Shown here piece after piece: positions 53,825 through 64,000 of a stretch of 64,000 nucleotides of DNA. A program made the position numbers and the translations under genes. Source of the stretch: Auricularia sp. M13. Lineage: Eukaryota; Basidiomycota; Agaricomycetes; Auriculariales; Auriculariaceae. The stretch spans positions 1,364,001 through 1,428,000 of the forward strand of contig CM073193.1 in the NCBI GenBank assembly GCA_037042915.1. Direction: 5' to 3'. Every line of letters starts with the position of its first letter. The stretch's first letter is position 1. Under the pieces are notes generated by a model. It saw only the letters and a list, made by a program, of their open reading frames with translations, had not been told where the DNA came from and did no database searches.

Positions 53825-56800
53825 TCATACACCACGACTATGCTCATCGGCAAGAGCATCGTCATCTTCCGTGTGGGTAAAGAGAACGCGGGATAGTCCA
53901 TCACTGCGATCCACAATTACCCACTTCCCATCATGTGTCTGCACCCTTCCAACCACGCACTCGATGGTACGGAGTTCCAGCAGCTCTGTGCTTGCCTTGG
54001 TGGTAGAAAATAGCTGGAGACCGTACTCATTTGGTGAGGTTAAGTCTGCACACTCAGAGACTGCGGCAATTGCCACAGTCTCGGGTGCATCTGCGCCCAG
54101 AAATGCGGCGAGATCAGCGGGAATGGTCATCACAATTATGCGCCGAAGCTGTCCGTAGAACTTGCGTCGTTCAAAGACCGATTTTTGGTGCGTGTGACGG
54201 CGGTTCCTGTCGACTAATTGCTCATACTAGTGCAAGTTCAGTAGCGCCGCATAAGAGTCAAAGTGAGACGCACCCGTACAAACGTCATGTCCCGTTTCTC
54301 ATGAGGATTCATGTCCGCCGCGTGCATCATATCTCCGCCATCGAGTCGCCGAACCTTGCCCCATTCTTGAACATGCGGCGGAAGGAGCCTCTTGATGGTG
54401 TTACACGTCTTCCTGTCCGACGAATCCGCGTACCACACAGACAGGACGTTGGAAAGCTGCGCCCCAAGGTAACTATCAATTGGAGTTGTCTTCGATGGTG
54501 CCAAGAGTTCGCATGTTGGATCTACGCTCGACGGCTTAGACTCATCATAGAAATAAAGTAAACTCACATTCGGCAAGACGGAGGATAGACCCAGGCTGTT
54601 GATGTTGATCCTGCGCACCAAGGAAGAACGTGTCATCGAGGTTATACAGGCACTTGACAGTCTCCAATTGAGCCTCTGCTAGCACAAAATTAGTAATTGC
54701 CGCCCATGGATGCTGTCGGCTCCTAGTCGCACGTGCAATGCGACCACAGTGCCTCTCCATCACGAATGCCAAGTAAACCCACGATGGGCCCTGGTATTCA
54801 ATGCTATCTGGAACGTGCAAGAGATAGTGCACTATAGATGTGCAGACGGAGATTCGTGAAGGGTCATATTGATAAAAGTACCTAGATTAAATAAGTTAAC
54901 CTGAAATCATGAGGGAGAATGGTTCTGTACTTCTCAAATTTCTTGACCCAGTCGACAAACCCAAGGCGAATGTTGGCGCGTTCCTCGGGTGAGATCTCTA
55001 GGCCGATGCAGAGATTGAGGATGTTCTGGAGCTCCATGAAATGGTTGTAGTATCGATTCTTGCGGAATCGACCCTTCGAAGCACCTGGTGCGATGTAGAG
55101 TGTCCAGACGCTCCAAGTTTCAGCAGTACGATAGCCCCGCTCTTCCGCTAGATCAGGAACTCGTCGTCCAAAGGCACTGGGGATTGTGTTCCCCGCGGCT
55201 TTCGACGCCTTCCCGATGCTCTCCCACGCCAGAGGATTCAATTGATATTCGCCAGTTCCCTCGTCGAGGCCTTTGACCTCCGTCGAATAGAGCGAGACCA
55301 GAAGCGGTATGAGATCAATCCATACAAGATGCATGAATTCGCAGGGGAAAGAGTACGGGAGGGAAATCCCAGGCAGACGAGCAAGCAGAGCTGTTCCTTT
55401 GATCCCGGTATCGCGTGCGAGGCGTCTCGCCGCAGTCGGTCCGGCGGCGTCAACTGCGGCTGCAGTCTGCATGATATCGGCATGCGTTCAGAGAGGCAAG
55501 TGCGCTGGGTCATATGACACCTGGTCCGCGAAATTGCGGCAATCGTGAGGCACGTAGCAGGTTTTCGATGCACCGTCGGGATCCGGGATCGCGATGATGG
55601 AACAAAAGCGGCAAGGACAGCGCCCATTGACTCCCTTCAAACGCAGGAGTTTGGAGATTGCCTGCAAGTCGCCGAAGACCATGATGAGATAGGCATGCAG
55701 GATAAAATCACAGTCGCTGAGCACATCGAATGTTTCCAATCCCGCAGCAAACTCGAGCATCTCCGAGTAGAAGGCCCAAAGAAACGAGTCCAGGTCCTTG
55801 GGCTGCTTCGGACCAGGAATGACACCAAGCGAGATCACATTGTGCTTCTTGTATCGCTCCTCGGGATGCAGGTTCAAGTTGATGAGCAACAATGGCCAGC
55901 AGGTAACGCGGCGATTCTTGAATGGACAAACACCGTCCGCGGAGAGAGCCAGAGCAATGTCGCGATCGTCTGCGAAATAGAGAAAAGTCTGTTCCTTTCC
56001 GTCGATCACAACCCGCTGTTGCCTCAGCCCACGATAGTGCAGGCCATCGGTATAGTCGCGCGATGTGCCGTCGTGCTGCTGTGACTGCTGGGCACGATAG
56101 CGCATCTGCTCTGCGGTCCGACGCGATGAGAACAGGCCACATAAGCGCTCCTTGCAGGATAAATAGAAGAATTGCTTGCGTGGCTTGCCATCTGCTCGAT
56201 AGCGCGAGACCTTGCAGAACGGGCAGTGTGTCGCAGCCTCGTACTTGCCCGTAAAGCAGCAGCATACATTGACACAACAATCAAGCTTTACTGGCGTAAT
56301 CCCAGAGAGCTTTGAGAGTCGTTTTCGTGTATGTTTGATGGAGGGAAAAGGTGGAGCACGCATGTACATTGGAACGGCTTTGTACTGCACGTTGCTGAGC
56401 GTCAAATTGTGGCGCATCGCGAACGCGCGAACCACCGTTTTATCAGCGTCGGCAAGTCCGTGCTCATCTGAGAATAATGAGAGTTTATCGAACACATATA
56501 AATGCAGACTGACCTAGCCACATGGTGTCCGAATTGTCCGAGTCCGTCTGGTCATCTGCAGGTGTTGAAGACGGAGGAGACAGAGTCGCCGATGATTCAG
56601 ATGCCGCTTCGGAGGACGATTCAGGAAGCACAGATGATTCAGGCAGATCATTCTGGGTTGGAGAAGTTGCCTTATTACGGAGGGAAAGAGGCAGACGAGG
56701 CCGCTTTCGCCGATGAGAGAAGTTGGGCAAAATGACTGGTGTAGGCGACTGAACACGCGAGGACACTTCAGACGAGGATACGGTGGCATGATCATGTTTT

Positions 56801-56972
56801 CCGAGAGACAGATTTGTAGCACCGGGACGAGACAGCATGCGTTCGAGATGCTGGAGAGCATGTCGGCGGGTCATACGCTTCCCGCAACAGCGACACGGCT
56901 CCTGGAGAAGTTTTGCGGGCTACATGCACGTCGATTAGTCGATCGCAGCCCAGCCCGGCATGAACATACCAT
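53825..56972 (-). pseudogene. Plavaka-type (CACTA superfamily) transposase with an in-frame stop
   Basis: Six exons join perfectly in phase: 56972-56970 (ATG only), 56901-56514, 56467-54931, 54881-54568, 54521-54274 and 54226-53825, 964 codons including the final stop. Introns are 46-68 bp with GT..AG. Landmarks typical of basidiomycete Plavaka transposases are an N-terminal Cys/His finger (CRCCGKRMTRRHALQHL), CPFCKVSRY, GKPRKQFFYL, DIALALSADG, SLGVIPGPKQPKDLDSFLW, CRFCSI, then SFPCEFMHLVW, IPSAFGRR, EWGKVRRLDGGD and a C-terminal VGRV-(x)7-VIVDRS block. At 55488-55490 the minus strand reads TGA between LPL and THADI, where the family usually has Arg or Lys; a CGA to TGA change explains it. 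That single nonsense codon after about 455 residues is the only break I found. Terminal inverted repeats were not identified. Confidence 0.88.
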
Positions 56973-57216
56973 AATGCATGTATTAGATGCAGTACAGCAA
57001 GCGACGGCAAGAGCGAGCAACTTGGAGATGAGTGTCGGTCGCGTAGATGCGCAGCGACCTGCCGGGTCTAGCCGCTGCGTCGCTTTACCGGCTTTACTCG
57101 GGACTCTGGTCTCGACGCTCACGGCCTTGACTCGCACGCCCGTGTTGCCCCGAGGGCTGGCCCGATGCAGCTATTTAATCAGTGTCCGTGCAGCGCTGTC
57201 GTCCAGTCAATCACCG
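56973..57216. promoter_or_regulatory. Bidirectional spacer between transposase and coiled-coil gene
   Basis: Only 244 bp separate the two start codons on opposite strands. It must serve as the promoter for at least the plus-strand gene (57217), and for the transposase when that was active. No TATA box is obvious; the plus side has CTATTTAAT at about 57170. Confidence 0.45.
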
Positions 57217-58079
57217 ATGACAACACGCTCTAATAACCGCACTAAGGCCTCAGCGGCCACTGCTGCCGCCGACAAGCCTCTACCTAACGCTACTCCTCTC
57301 ACGGACGCCACAAATACTCAGAGTGCTTCCAAGCCCACACGGGCCTCGGCCTCTAAGGCCAAGAAGTACACCCAGGCAGAAGTGGATGCACTCACGGCAC
57401 AGCGCGACGCCGACTTCGCCGCTACCGTCGCCCAAGCTCAAGGTATCATTCCACTCCTTTTTTCCGTTCAGTGCTGACACACTTCCAGCTGAACATGACG
57501 CTGAAGCGGCCGATCTTCGCCGTCGTCTCCGCAATCTGCAGCAGATTGCAGATGAGGCCGCTGCGGAGGCGGCTCGCGATGCCAGCCTTGACGACACGGT
57601 CGCCAGGCCTGTTGGTTCCGCAGGCGATGGGTTCAAGCTCATCGATGCCATGGGTCTTACGGACAACAAACTCGAGTATGACTTGATCCGTGTATGCTAT
57701 TTTTTTGCTCAATCTGCCGTTGTCATTGCAGAGCTGACTTCTATTTTAGCGCAAGGTTCACAAGATGTGCGCTCGCGTCAAGCTGCCCATGGACATCAGC
57801 TTCCGCAAGCAAGCAGATAGGAAGGTCGTACACCTTTGCGACAAGGTGCGCTATGCCTAGCCGGGTTTGTATCCACGATGACTGACTGTTTGGCAGATGC
57901 GCGAGGAATGCCCATTCCTTCGCCGCTTCATCGGGGACTGGGCCACCAAGGAGCTCGCACGTCAATACCTCAAGCACGTCCGCGCTTACGAGAAGAAGAA
58001 ACGACTCGCGATGCTGGCGCAACTGCCGTATGCGCAGCATGACGACGACGACGATGCCGGATCTGGGGCGGATGCCTGA
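57217..58079 (+). CDS. Coiled-coil protein, basidiomycete-type, divergent from the transposase
   Basis: Four exons, 57217-57442, 57489-57691, 57750-57845 and 57897-58079, join to 235 residues. The N-terminus is Thr/Ala/Ser-rich and basic. A coiled coil follows (AEHDAEAADLRRRLRNLQQ). The C-terminal half is a compact helical domain: DAMGLTDNKLEYDLIR, VKLPMDISFRKQAD, CPFLRRFIGDWATKELARQYL, KHVRAYEKKKR. It ends in an acidic tail (DDDDDAGSGADA). I have an impression of this MGL-DWAT domain from basidiomycete hypothetical proteins, but I know no function and have not searched. The reading frame is intact while the neighbouring transposase is broken. It could be a second gene of the Plavaka element or an unrelated host gene. 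Confidence 0.75.
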
Positions 58080-59877
58080 TGCTTGAATGTACACTAAAAA
58101 AAGTTATAATTTTACTTACTCCCCGCTCACAATCTACTATGACGGCAGTGTGAACAATGACTTGAGATCAAGGGAAATTCTGACGGGTTCGGATATCTTG
58201 TTGTACTGCAATCGGACTATATCCATCATCTTCCAGCACAATTATGTGCCGCCTCAGGCCGGAAATGTGGCCTCGGCCTGGCTTTAGCATTAGCAGGAAA
58301 AGTCAACGGACAGAGGGGCCATTTTGTACGGAGCTTCCGATTCTGGAGACCGGTGGAATGTGTCAAAAACAGCAATTTTTTCGTGCGGTATTTCCTCTTG
58401 TACACCGGCAGAACATTCGCCGAACCAGACAATTTTGCACCGTTAAGCGGGGAATCTGGCCGCGGACTCTGGTGGAATTCGGAGCGTGTTTTCGGCCGGT
58501 AAGGGTTTCACAGTGGACGTTTGTAGCCGTGCCTGCGTCCGGAGCAAGCAAGCCTTAACGGTACTCTGAAACAACGAGCCTAAGAGCAAGTAGAAAGAGC
58601 GCACGCAGGAGCGCTCATGCATGGTCGAAATGTGGCGGGGAGGAGACGCGTGTTCAGACTCCGCGACGCGTTTTGTACTTTGGTTCAAGTTCCGCGAACC
58701 CCAAATAATCTGCATATATTCATCCAATCCGCGTCGTTTCCGGGATAATCCTAGTGCATGTTGTATTGTGGCATCTCAAGGCTAGGAAACAGCTAGGATC
58801 TCGATTATTTGACCATACTTGCAGCTACTTCCAGTGTTGCATATCAAGGCCTTAAACTCGACCTCTTGCACCGCTAAGCCTTCGCCATGATTAAGGCCTT
58901 AATATTAAGGGCTTTGTAAGGCTTAACTATAGACTCCATGCTTGGAAATAACATAATTCAAATGCTACCAACGTTGCAGTTGTATTAGTGTCAGGTACAA
59001 TGATTCGGCAATGTGGCATATTCTCACCCACTGAATTGCTGCGACATCGTTGATTACGATTTTGAAGCGGGTGAGGTCGGCCGCCTTTCATACAAGGGCG
59101 GGCAGCGCACGGTCGGTCTCGGCCACGTGATGACGGCGAGCGCAGAAGTGCAAAGGAAGCACCACGGGAAGGGTCGGAGCTCCGATATAATGCTAGGCTC
59201 GGGCCTTGCTCGGTGCCAACATATGCATGCCACTCAGATCTTCTTGCCTCCACTGTATGAGATATGAGACTGCTCCGCCGCACGCGTATACTTTCCTCGG
59301 ACGGCCATACACTGTTTGAGGGTCAGTATGGATATGGGCGCGCAATGGACATTGGCGCACCGCACCTGCCCACCCTGTCTGCTATCCACGTAACGTCGTA
59401 ACCGTGACCCTGCTCAAAGAGCGCCCGCCGCCCGTGGCGATCCATCCGGGTACGTCCACGCAGAAAACTTGCAACCGCGCCACCCCGCTATGCAAGTAAG
59501 TTATCAACGAAATGCAGACTATATAGACACAGACGCCCGCACAGATGGGGACGCAGCGGAGGGCATCCTACATACAGATATCAAGAAAACGAGGGGAAGC
59601 AAAGAGCGAGAAATAGAGAGGGAATCGCGACAAGGAAAAAGAAAGACAGCAAGCAAACTAAAGTTCGTGTCGTAAATGCGAGTGGGTTGAGCATGCAGGC
59701 AGATTGGATAGGGATAGGGATAGGTGAGATCATAGCGAAGTGAGTACAAGCGGCATGGGAGCATAGGACAGCAAGCGACCTGCGACGCCGTCAGCCAGTC
59801 AGCGCAAATGCAGATGGAGCAAAAGGCAAAAAGACGTACAGCTTTTTTACACAAAGCAACAACGGCACGCAAAACGT
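58080..59877. other. Convergent intergenic region, nothing recognised
   Basis: About 1.8 kb. Short AAGGCCTTAA-like words and the perfect 14-bp palindrome CCTTAATATTAAGG occur near 58850-58910. The part near 59560-59670 is purine-rich on the plus strand and probably Mps1 3' UTR. The right end of the Plavaka element may lie in the left part. Confidence 0.45.
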
Positions 59878-62800
59878 CTACGGGTCCTGCTCCTGCACAC
59901 GATACATCTTCCTCAGCTCGTCGATCAGCGCCTGCCAGATCATCAGTCCACGTCAACATCTGCGCAAGAAGAGAGCGCACCGCAGCCGTGTTCTGCATGT
60001 CCTCCTCGCGCATCGAGCCGCCGCTCTTCTGGACGACCCAGTTGATGACCTGGCCCATGTAGTAGTCGTCGACATACGCCATCCGCGGCTCCGTCTCCGG
60101 CCGCGGCACCGGCGGGCTGCGCGGCCGCGTCGGCGGCGCCTCGGGCTCGAAGTCGCCCGTGAGCAGCGGGTCCGCGAGCAGCTCGGGGATCGTCGCGCGC
60201 TCCTTGGGGTTGCGCTCGAGGCAGCGGCGCATCGTGTTGATGATCGGCTGGCGCACCGGCCGCGCGAGCGATTCCAGGCGTTTTGGCGGCGTGCCCGGGT
60301 TCGCTACAAAAACAAAGTAACGTCAGCGACTGAGGTCAAGATAAGGAACGGAAAGGGGAGCAAGTAGGCACGTACAACCATTCTTAATAAGCGGCACGCT
60401 CTCCCTCGGGAACTCAATGCGGTGGTTCGGGTCGGGTATGGCCTTCATCTTGTGGTACACGCTCAGGCTCGCAAACGGCGGCTGCCCGTAGACCATCTGA
60501 TAAAGGATGCACCCGAGGCTCCACACGTCGCTCGCGCGGCCGACCTTGAAGCGCCGCTGGCCGTCCGGCGCGACCTCCAGCGCCTCGGGGCTCATGAAGT
60601 TCACCGTGCCGATCTGGTGGTCGCGCTGGATGTTGGTCGTGTCGTTCGCGATGGCGTTCGCGATCCCGAAGTCGATCAGCTTCAGGCAGCCCTTGACGAG
60701 GACGAAGTTGGCCGGCTTCAGGTCCGAGTGCACGATCTTCTCGTCGTGGATGACCTGCACGGCTTGCAGCATCTATCGCAGACTGTCAGTGGAGGGAGCC
60801 AAATAACGAGAAACACACGCGTACCTGCCGCCAAAAGTACAGCACCCAGTCGACCTCGTACGGCTCGCCCATGCGCTCGGCGATGAGCTTCGCGAGGTCC
60901 GTCTCGCCCGCCTCCATGATCATGAACAGGACGCGCTTATTCGTAATAATCTGGACCTCGCTGTCGAACAGGCGAATAATGCGCTTATTCCCGTCCAGCC
61001 TCCGCAGGAGCTGTATCTCGTTCAAATACCTAACCGCCCAGGCATCAGCAAAACACGCCGAACCAAGATAAAAGAAAAGAGAACGCACCCCTGTACAGTC
61101 TGGTCGTCCGCACTCTCCAAGCCGACCCTCTTGAGCGCCATCAAATTCTGATTGGCATCGAGGACGCGATACACGCGGCTGCTGCCGCCCTTGCCCAGCA
61201 CGTCCAGGCGGTGGTACACCTTCTTGTTCACCTGCAGATGCACAGTTGAAGGAAACGTCGCGCAAACCGGCGGGCCGTATTTCGGCGAGATGGGACACAC
61301 CCAGATCTTGTTCTTGTTCTCATCCGACGCCTTCTCCCCGCCTCCGCCCTGTTGCTGCTGCTCTTGCTGTTGTTGCTGCTGCTGGTCGTTCTGCTGCTGC
61401 TGCTGCTGGACGGCGCGCGGTTCAGGCGCAGTCGGCGAGCGCTTATGACGCGCGCTGGCCGACGGGAGGGGCGGGGCGTTGCTGCTCGAGGCGACGTAGC
61501 CGTTCGCAGCGGCGGGCGCAGAAGCATACTGATCGGGCGCAGCAACGCGCATATGCCTGGGCGCACTGGGACTGTGCCTCGCATTATACGCGACCTGCAG
61601 CCCCGCGGGGGCCGGCGTGGGCATAGCGGTCTCGCTCTCCCTGCGGCGGTGCACATGTGCGAGTCCCTGGTGCTGCTGCGGGTCGGCCTGGTACCACCCG
61701 CCGGCGCCCTGCGCGACGGAGTACGGCGGCGGCTGGGACTGTTGCAGCTGCAGCTGCGCCATCTGCAGCTCGTACTCGCGCTGCTCGTCCGCGAGCCGGT
61801 CGGCCTCCTCGCGCTCGCGCCGCCGGCGCTCCTCCTCGTCGCGCAGCTCGCGCCGCCGCCGGTCCTCCTCCTCGCGCGCGCGGCGCCGTTCTTCTTCCTC
61901 CGCGGCTTGGCGCTGGCGCTCGATTTCTGCAAGTGACGATTGTCGTCAGCATCCGTGAGTTCAATTCGCATTTCGAAGTCTATCATGCCAGAAAAAAAAT
62001 GAAGAAGGGCAGAAAATGAAGAGGGATGTGAAGATGTACGTCCGCCGCAGTAGTCTGTCTGTCTGTCTCGCAAAGGGCGGCGCAGTACGACGAAGAGAAA
62101 TCGGAGAATGAGATCGGCCACGGTGAAGAGCATCTCTGACCCAGCTAATAGTCGCATGTCCCGGACTGCACGTCCACGCGCATCTCAGCGGAGCAACACA
62201 ACATACGTGCGCCAGCGACTCAGCCGCAGAGCAACGCGCCGCCATACCAGACGCGTACCGAGAGCTCGAGCTCATGGACCGCGGTCGGAGGCGTAGCAGG
62301 ACTCACGGCTCTGCAGAGCAGGTCGCCCGTAGACCACAGCTGGTGTCGCCCGAACAGCGCGAGGCCGGCTATGACGAGCGTCGGCAATAGCACGCACACG
62401 CCATTGACCGAGCCGCACGGCATGTACACGCCATCGACCGAGCCACGCGCCATCGACCGAGCCACGCGCCATCGACCGAGCCACGCGCCATCGACCGAGC
62501 CACACCATCCCAGCACGCGCAGTACAGACCGCGCGTGCGACCTGCTCCCCAGAATGGAATGGAGACAGTTGCCCGCACATAGCTGGGCCGGCGAGAGGGG
62601 CGCGTAGACAGCTAGACACGCGGGCGTTACCGCGCCAGCACTTGGAGCCCGGCTGCTGCATCGACTTTCGAGTGCCCCCAGGAGCAGGCGCACGGATGAG
62701 GGGACCAAGCAGGGGACGAGGCGCCGTCTGAAGGCGAAGAACACACACGGCGAAGGGGAAGCGGAGAGATGAGGAGAACGCGCCACTGCGACTTGAGGGA

Positions 62801-64000
62801 ACATGTCCCGTAGGCCGCAAATACGAAAGCAGACAGCAGAAACAACTCAGCGACGCGTCCCCTCCCACTCGGTGCCCGCGATCGGCAGCCTCCTCCGCAA
62901 AAGGAGCCAAGGAGGCGGAGCAGCGAGGGATACAGGCAACAGGAGCGTCGCGAAGTGAGCAAGCGAAAGCGGAATGAGACGTCCCGCTCCCGCGCGCTTG
63001 CGCTGGTGGAGTGGGCAAGTCCCGCTCCAAGTCCAAGCAAGTCCCACGCGCTCGTGCTCGCGAAGCAAAATGAGCAAGTCGCGTGTGTACGTGCTCGCGC
63101 AGTGAGCAAGTCCCGCTCCCGCGCGCTCGTGCTCGCGGAGTGAAACGTTCCGCGCGCTCGTGCTCGTGAAGAGAGCAAGATCCCACGCGCTCGTGCTCGC
63201 GAAGCAAGTCTCGTGTGCTCGTGCTCGTGAAGTGAGCAAGTCCAAGTCCCGCGCGCTCATGCTCGGAAAGTGACCAACTCCCGCGCTCTCGTGCAGTAAG
63301 CAAGATCCCGCGCGCTCGTGCTCGTGAAGCAAGTCCCGCGCGCGAGCTCACGAAGTGGGCAGTGAGACGTCCCGCGCGCACCGTCCAGGGGGAAACATAG
63401 CAAAGGGGGGAGACGGGGGAGCACGCGAACGACGAGCGACGAGCAGCGCGCTGGCTCAGACAGCGCAGGAGAGTATCCCGACGTCTACCGTCTGCTCGCC
63501 TCGCGAGCACGCCGGACTTTGCGCGTCAAGTCGCAGTACGCGCCTGCTGAACTTCGCGGGCACGAACGAGTTTACGGGTCGCGACGGTCAAGGCCCGTGC
63601 GTCGTGTCCCCATTGGGACAGGCACGGGCTTGCGACGTCTGGTGCGCGCTGGACAGGAAGACGGGAGCGGGAAGGCGCAAGCGAAAGCGAACCACGAGAA
63701 ATTGAGTGCGTGAAGTGAAGAAAGATGGGAGATGGGAGATGTGCAAGGGGAGAGCAACGAGGGCGCGCAACGTTGCGGAACCAGCGCCCAGTTTAAGGCG
63801 TCCGGTCCTTTCGAGCTCCAAGAACGAAACACGAAAGAGAGCAGAAACAGAGCAGAGAGCAGCAAAAAGAAAAGAGAGCAAAAAAAGAGAACAGGTAACC
63901 AAAGCAAAAAGAGAGCAGAGAAAAAAAAACCAAACAAAACAAAACTCACCAGCCAACTCCCTCCGCACATCCTCCTCCTGCTTCGCCTTCTCGGCGGGCG
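59878..64000 (-). CDS. MPS1: Mps1/TTK dual-specificity checkpoint kinase, 5' end outside window
   Basis: Visible exons are 64000-63950 (partial), 61926-61089, 61029-60825, 60772-60376, 60303-59981 and 59931-59878, giving 621 residues in frame to the stop. Upstream is an Arg/Glu-rich coiled coil ([20 protein letters not shown]), then Gln runs, then the kinase domain: Gly loop [62 protein letters not shown] and DVWSLGCIL. The DTTNIQ activation segment and NF-SPEA block are characteristic of Mps1. The C-terminus is [17 protein letters not shown]. Mps1 acts at kinetochores and spindle poles in the spindle assembly checkpoint. The last 49-bp intron (59932-59980) overlaps an open frame and could be missed. 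The first visible intron, 61927-63949, is exceptional at 2,023 bp. Confidence 0.9.
62396..62506. repeat. 19-bp minisatellite
   Basis: Unit GCCATCGACCGAGCCACGC repeats at 62430, 62449, 62468 and 62487, nearly perfectly, with one or two diverged units to the left. Confidence 0.9.
62945..63375. repeat. Minisatellite of about 32 bp
   Basis: About a dozen imperfect units with the core GCGCTCGTGCTCGCGAAG followed by a variable GTGAGCAAGTCCC-like part. Unit length varies from about 25 to 40 bp. It lies inside the long Mps1 intron. Confidence 0.85.

Larger units (their letters stand above)
61927..63949 (-). other. 2.0-kb Mps1 intron filled with repeats
   Basis: The donor is a perfect GTGAGT after ...VRRELA and the acceptor is TTGCAG before EIERQRQ. 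The join keeps frame and continues the same Arg/Glu coiled coil. Typical introns in this window are 41-154 bp. Inside are two minisatellites (62396-62506 and 62945-63375) and a purine-rich plus strand near 63800-63935. Extra small exons inside cannot be ruled out. Confidence 0.65.

Noticed and set aside
54130-58255. CACAATTATG-GCCG words near 54132 and 58238 as possible element ends
   Set aside because: They are in direct, not inverted, orientation and the first lies inside transposase coding sequence, so they are not terminal repeats.
59519-59980. Apparent frameshift near the Mps1 C-terminus, with the frame running on for about 120 codons
   Set aside because: A 49-bp GTGCGC..CAG intron at 59932-59980 restores [17 protein letters not shown] and a stop at 59878, as expected for Mps1, so no frameshift is needed.
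62272-63510. 412-codon minus-strand frame with repeating HERAG, SMARG and LREHE phrases
   Set aside because: It lies wholly inside the long Mps1 intron and is produced by the two minisatellites, whose unit lengths (19 bp, about 32 bp) shift frame from unit to unit. No protein-like core.
1-64000. tRNA, rRNA and CRISPR arrays
   Set aside because: I scanned for tRNA B-box patterns (GGTTCRA) with a matching A-box and for regularly spaced identical repeats; hits were isolated or were minisatellites, so none is reported. Small non-coding RNAs cannot be excluded by eye.

Overview
This window looks like nuclear DNA of a filamentous basidiomycete, probably an agaricomycete. It is GC-rich, its genes are cut by many introns of about 40-70 bp with GT..AG ends (plus one GC..AG), it carries a Plavaka-type DNA transposase and several F-box proteins, and there are no operons, ribosome binding sites or CRISPR-like arrays. 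I recognised the conserved genes by reading translated motifs and joining exons in frame by hand. No database search was possible.

Layout, left to right. 1-1987: the 3' two thirds of a FIG4-type SAC phosphatase gene, a near-identical duplicate of the complete copy at 8125-11596. The 6 kb between the copies holds no convincing conserved gene. It is built from degenerate tandem repeats (about 68 bp, 0.25 kb and 0.8 kb periods), four TTACGTAA palindromes and two TATA-box promoters of unclear purpose. 12738-15034: secreted TAP-type alpha/beta-hydrolase peptidase. 15868-16791: membrane-anchored cupredoxin-like protein. 17147-22351 (minus): tuberin (TSC2), the Rheb GAP. 24480-30301: three small intronless orphan genes behind TATA boxes, two of them in a diverged 2.5-kb tandem duplication, all sharing a C-x9-11-C-x12-16-H-x4-H signature. 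31106-32324: F-box protein. 34008-34786: ribosomal stalk protein P1. 37233-37481: small Cys-containing orphan. 38955-40497 (minus): F-box protein. 41609-42106 (minus): Mediator subunit Med31. 42637-44219: secreted type I membrane protein. 44672-46956 (minus): large proline-rich F-box-like protein. 47338-52654: an intact Ty1/copia retrotransposon with apparently identical 320-bp LTRs. 53825-56972 (minus): a Plavaka transposase broken by one in-frame TGA, head to head with an intact coiled-coil gene at 57217-58079. 59878-64000 (minus): the Mps1 checkpoint kinase, with its 5' end outside the window and an exceptional 2.0-kb intron packed with minisatellites.

The conserved genes (FIG4 in PI(3,5)P2 turnover, TSC2 in TORC1 control, P1 in translation, Med31 in transcription, Mps1 in mitosis) are housekeeping genes and do not form a pathway cluster. 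The notable material lies between them: the duplicated FIG4, the orphan finger-like family, the repeat-built intergenic DNA and the two mobile elements. Long stretches (for example 22352-24480, 32325-33768, 34787-37161) show nothing I can call.
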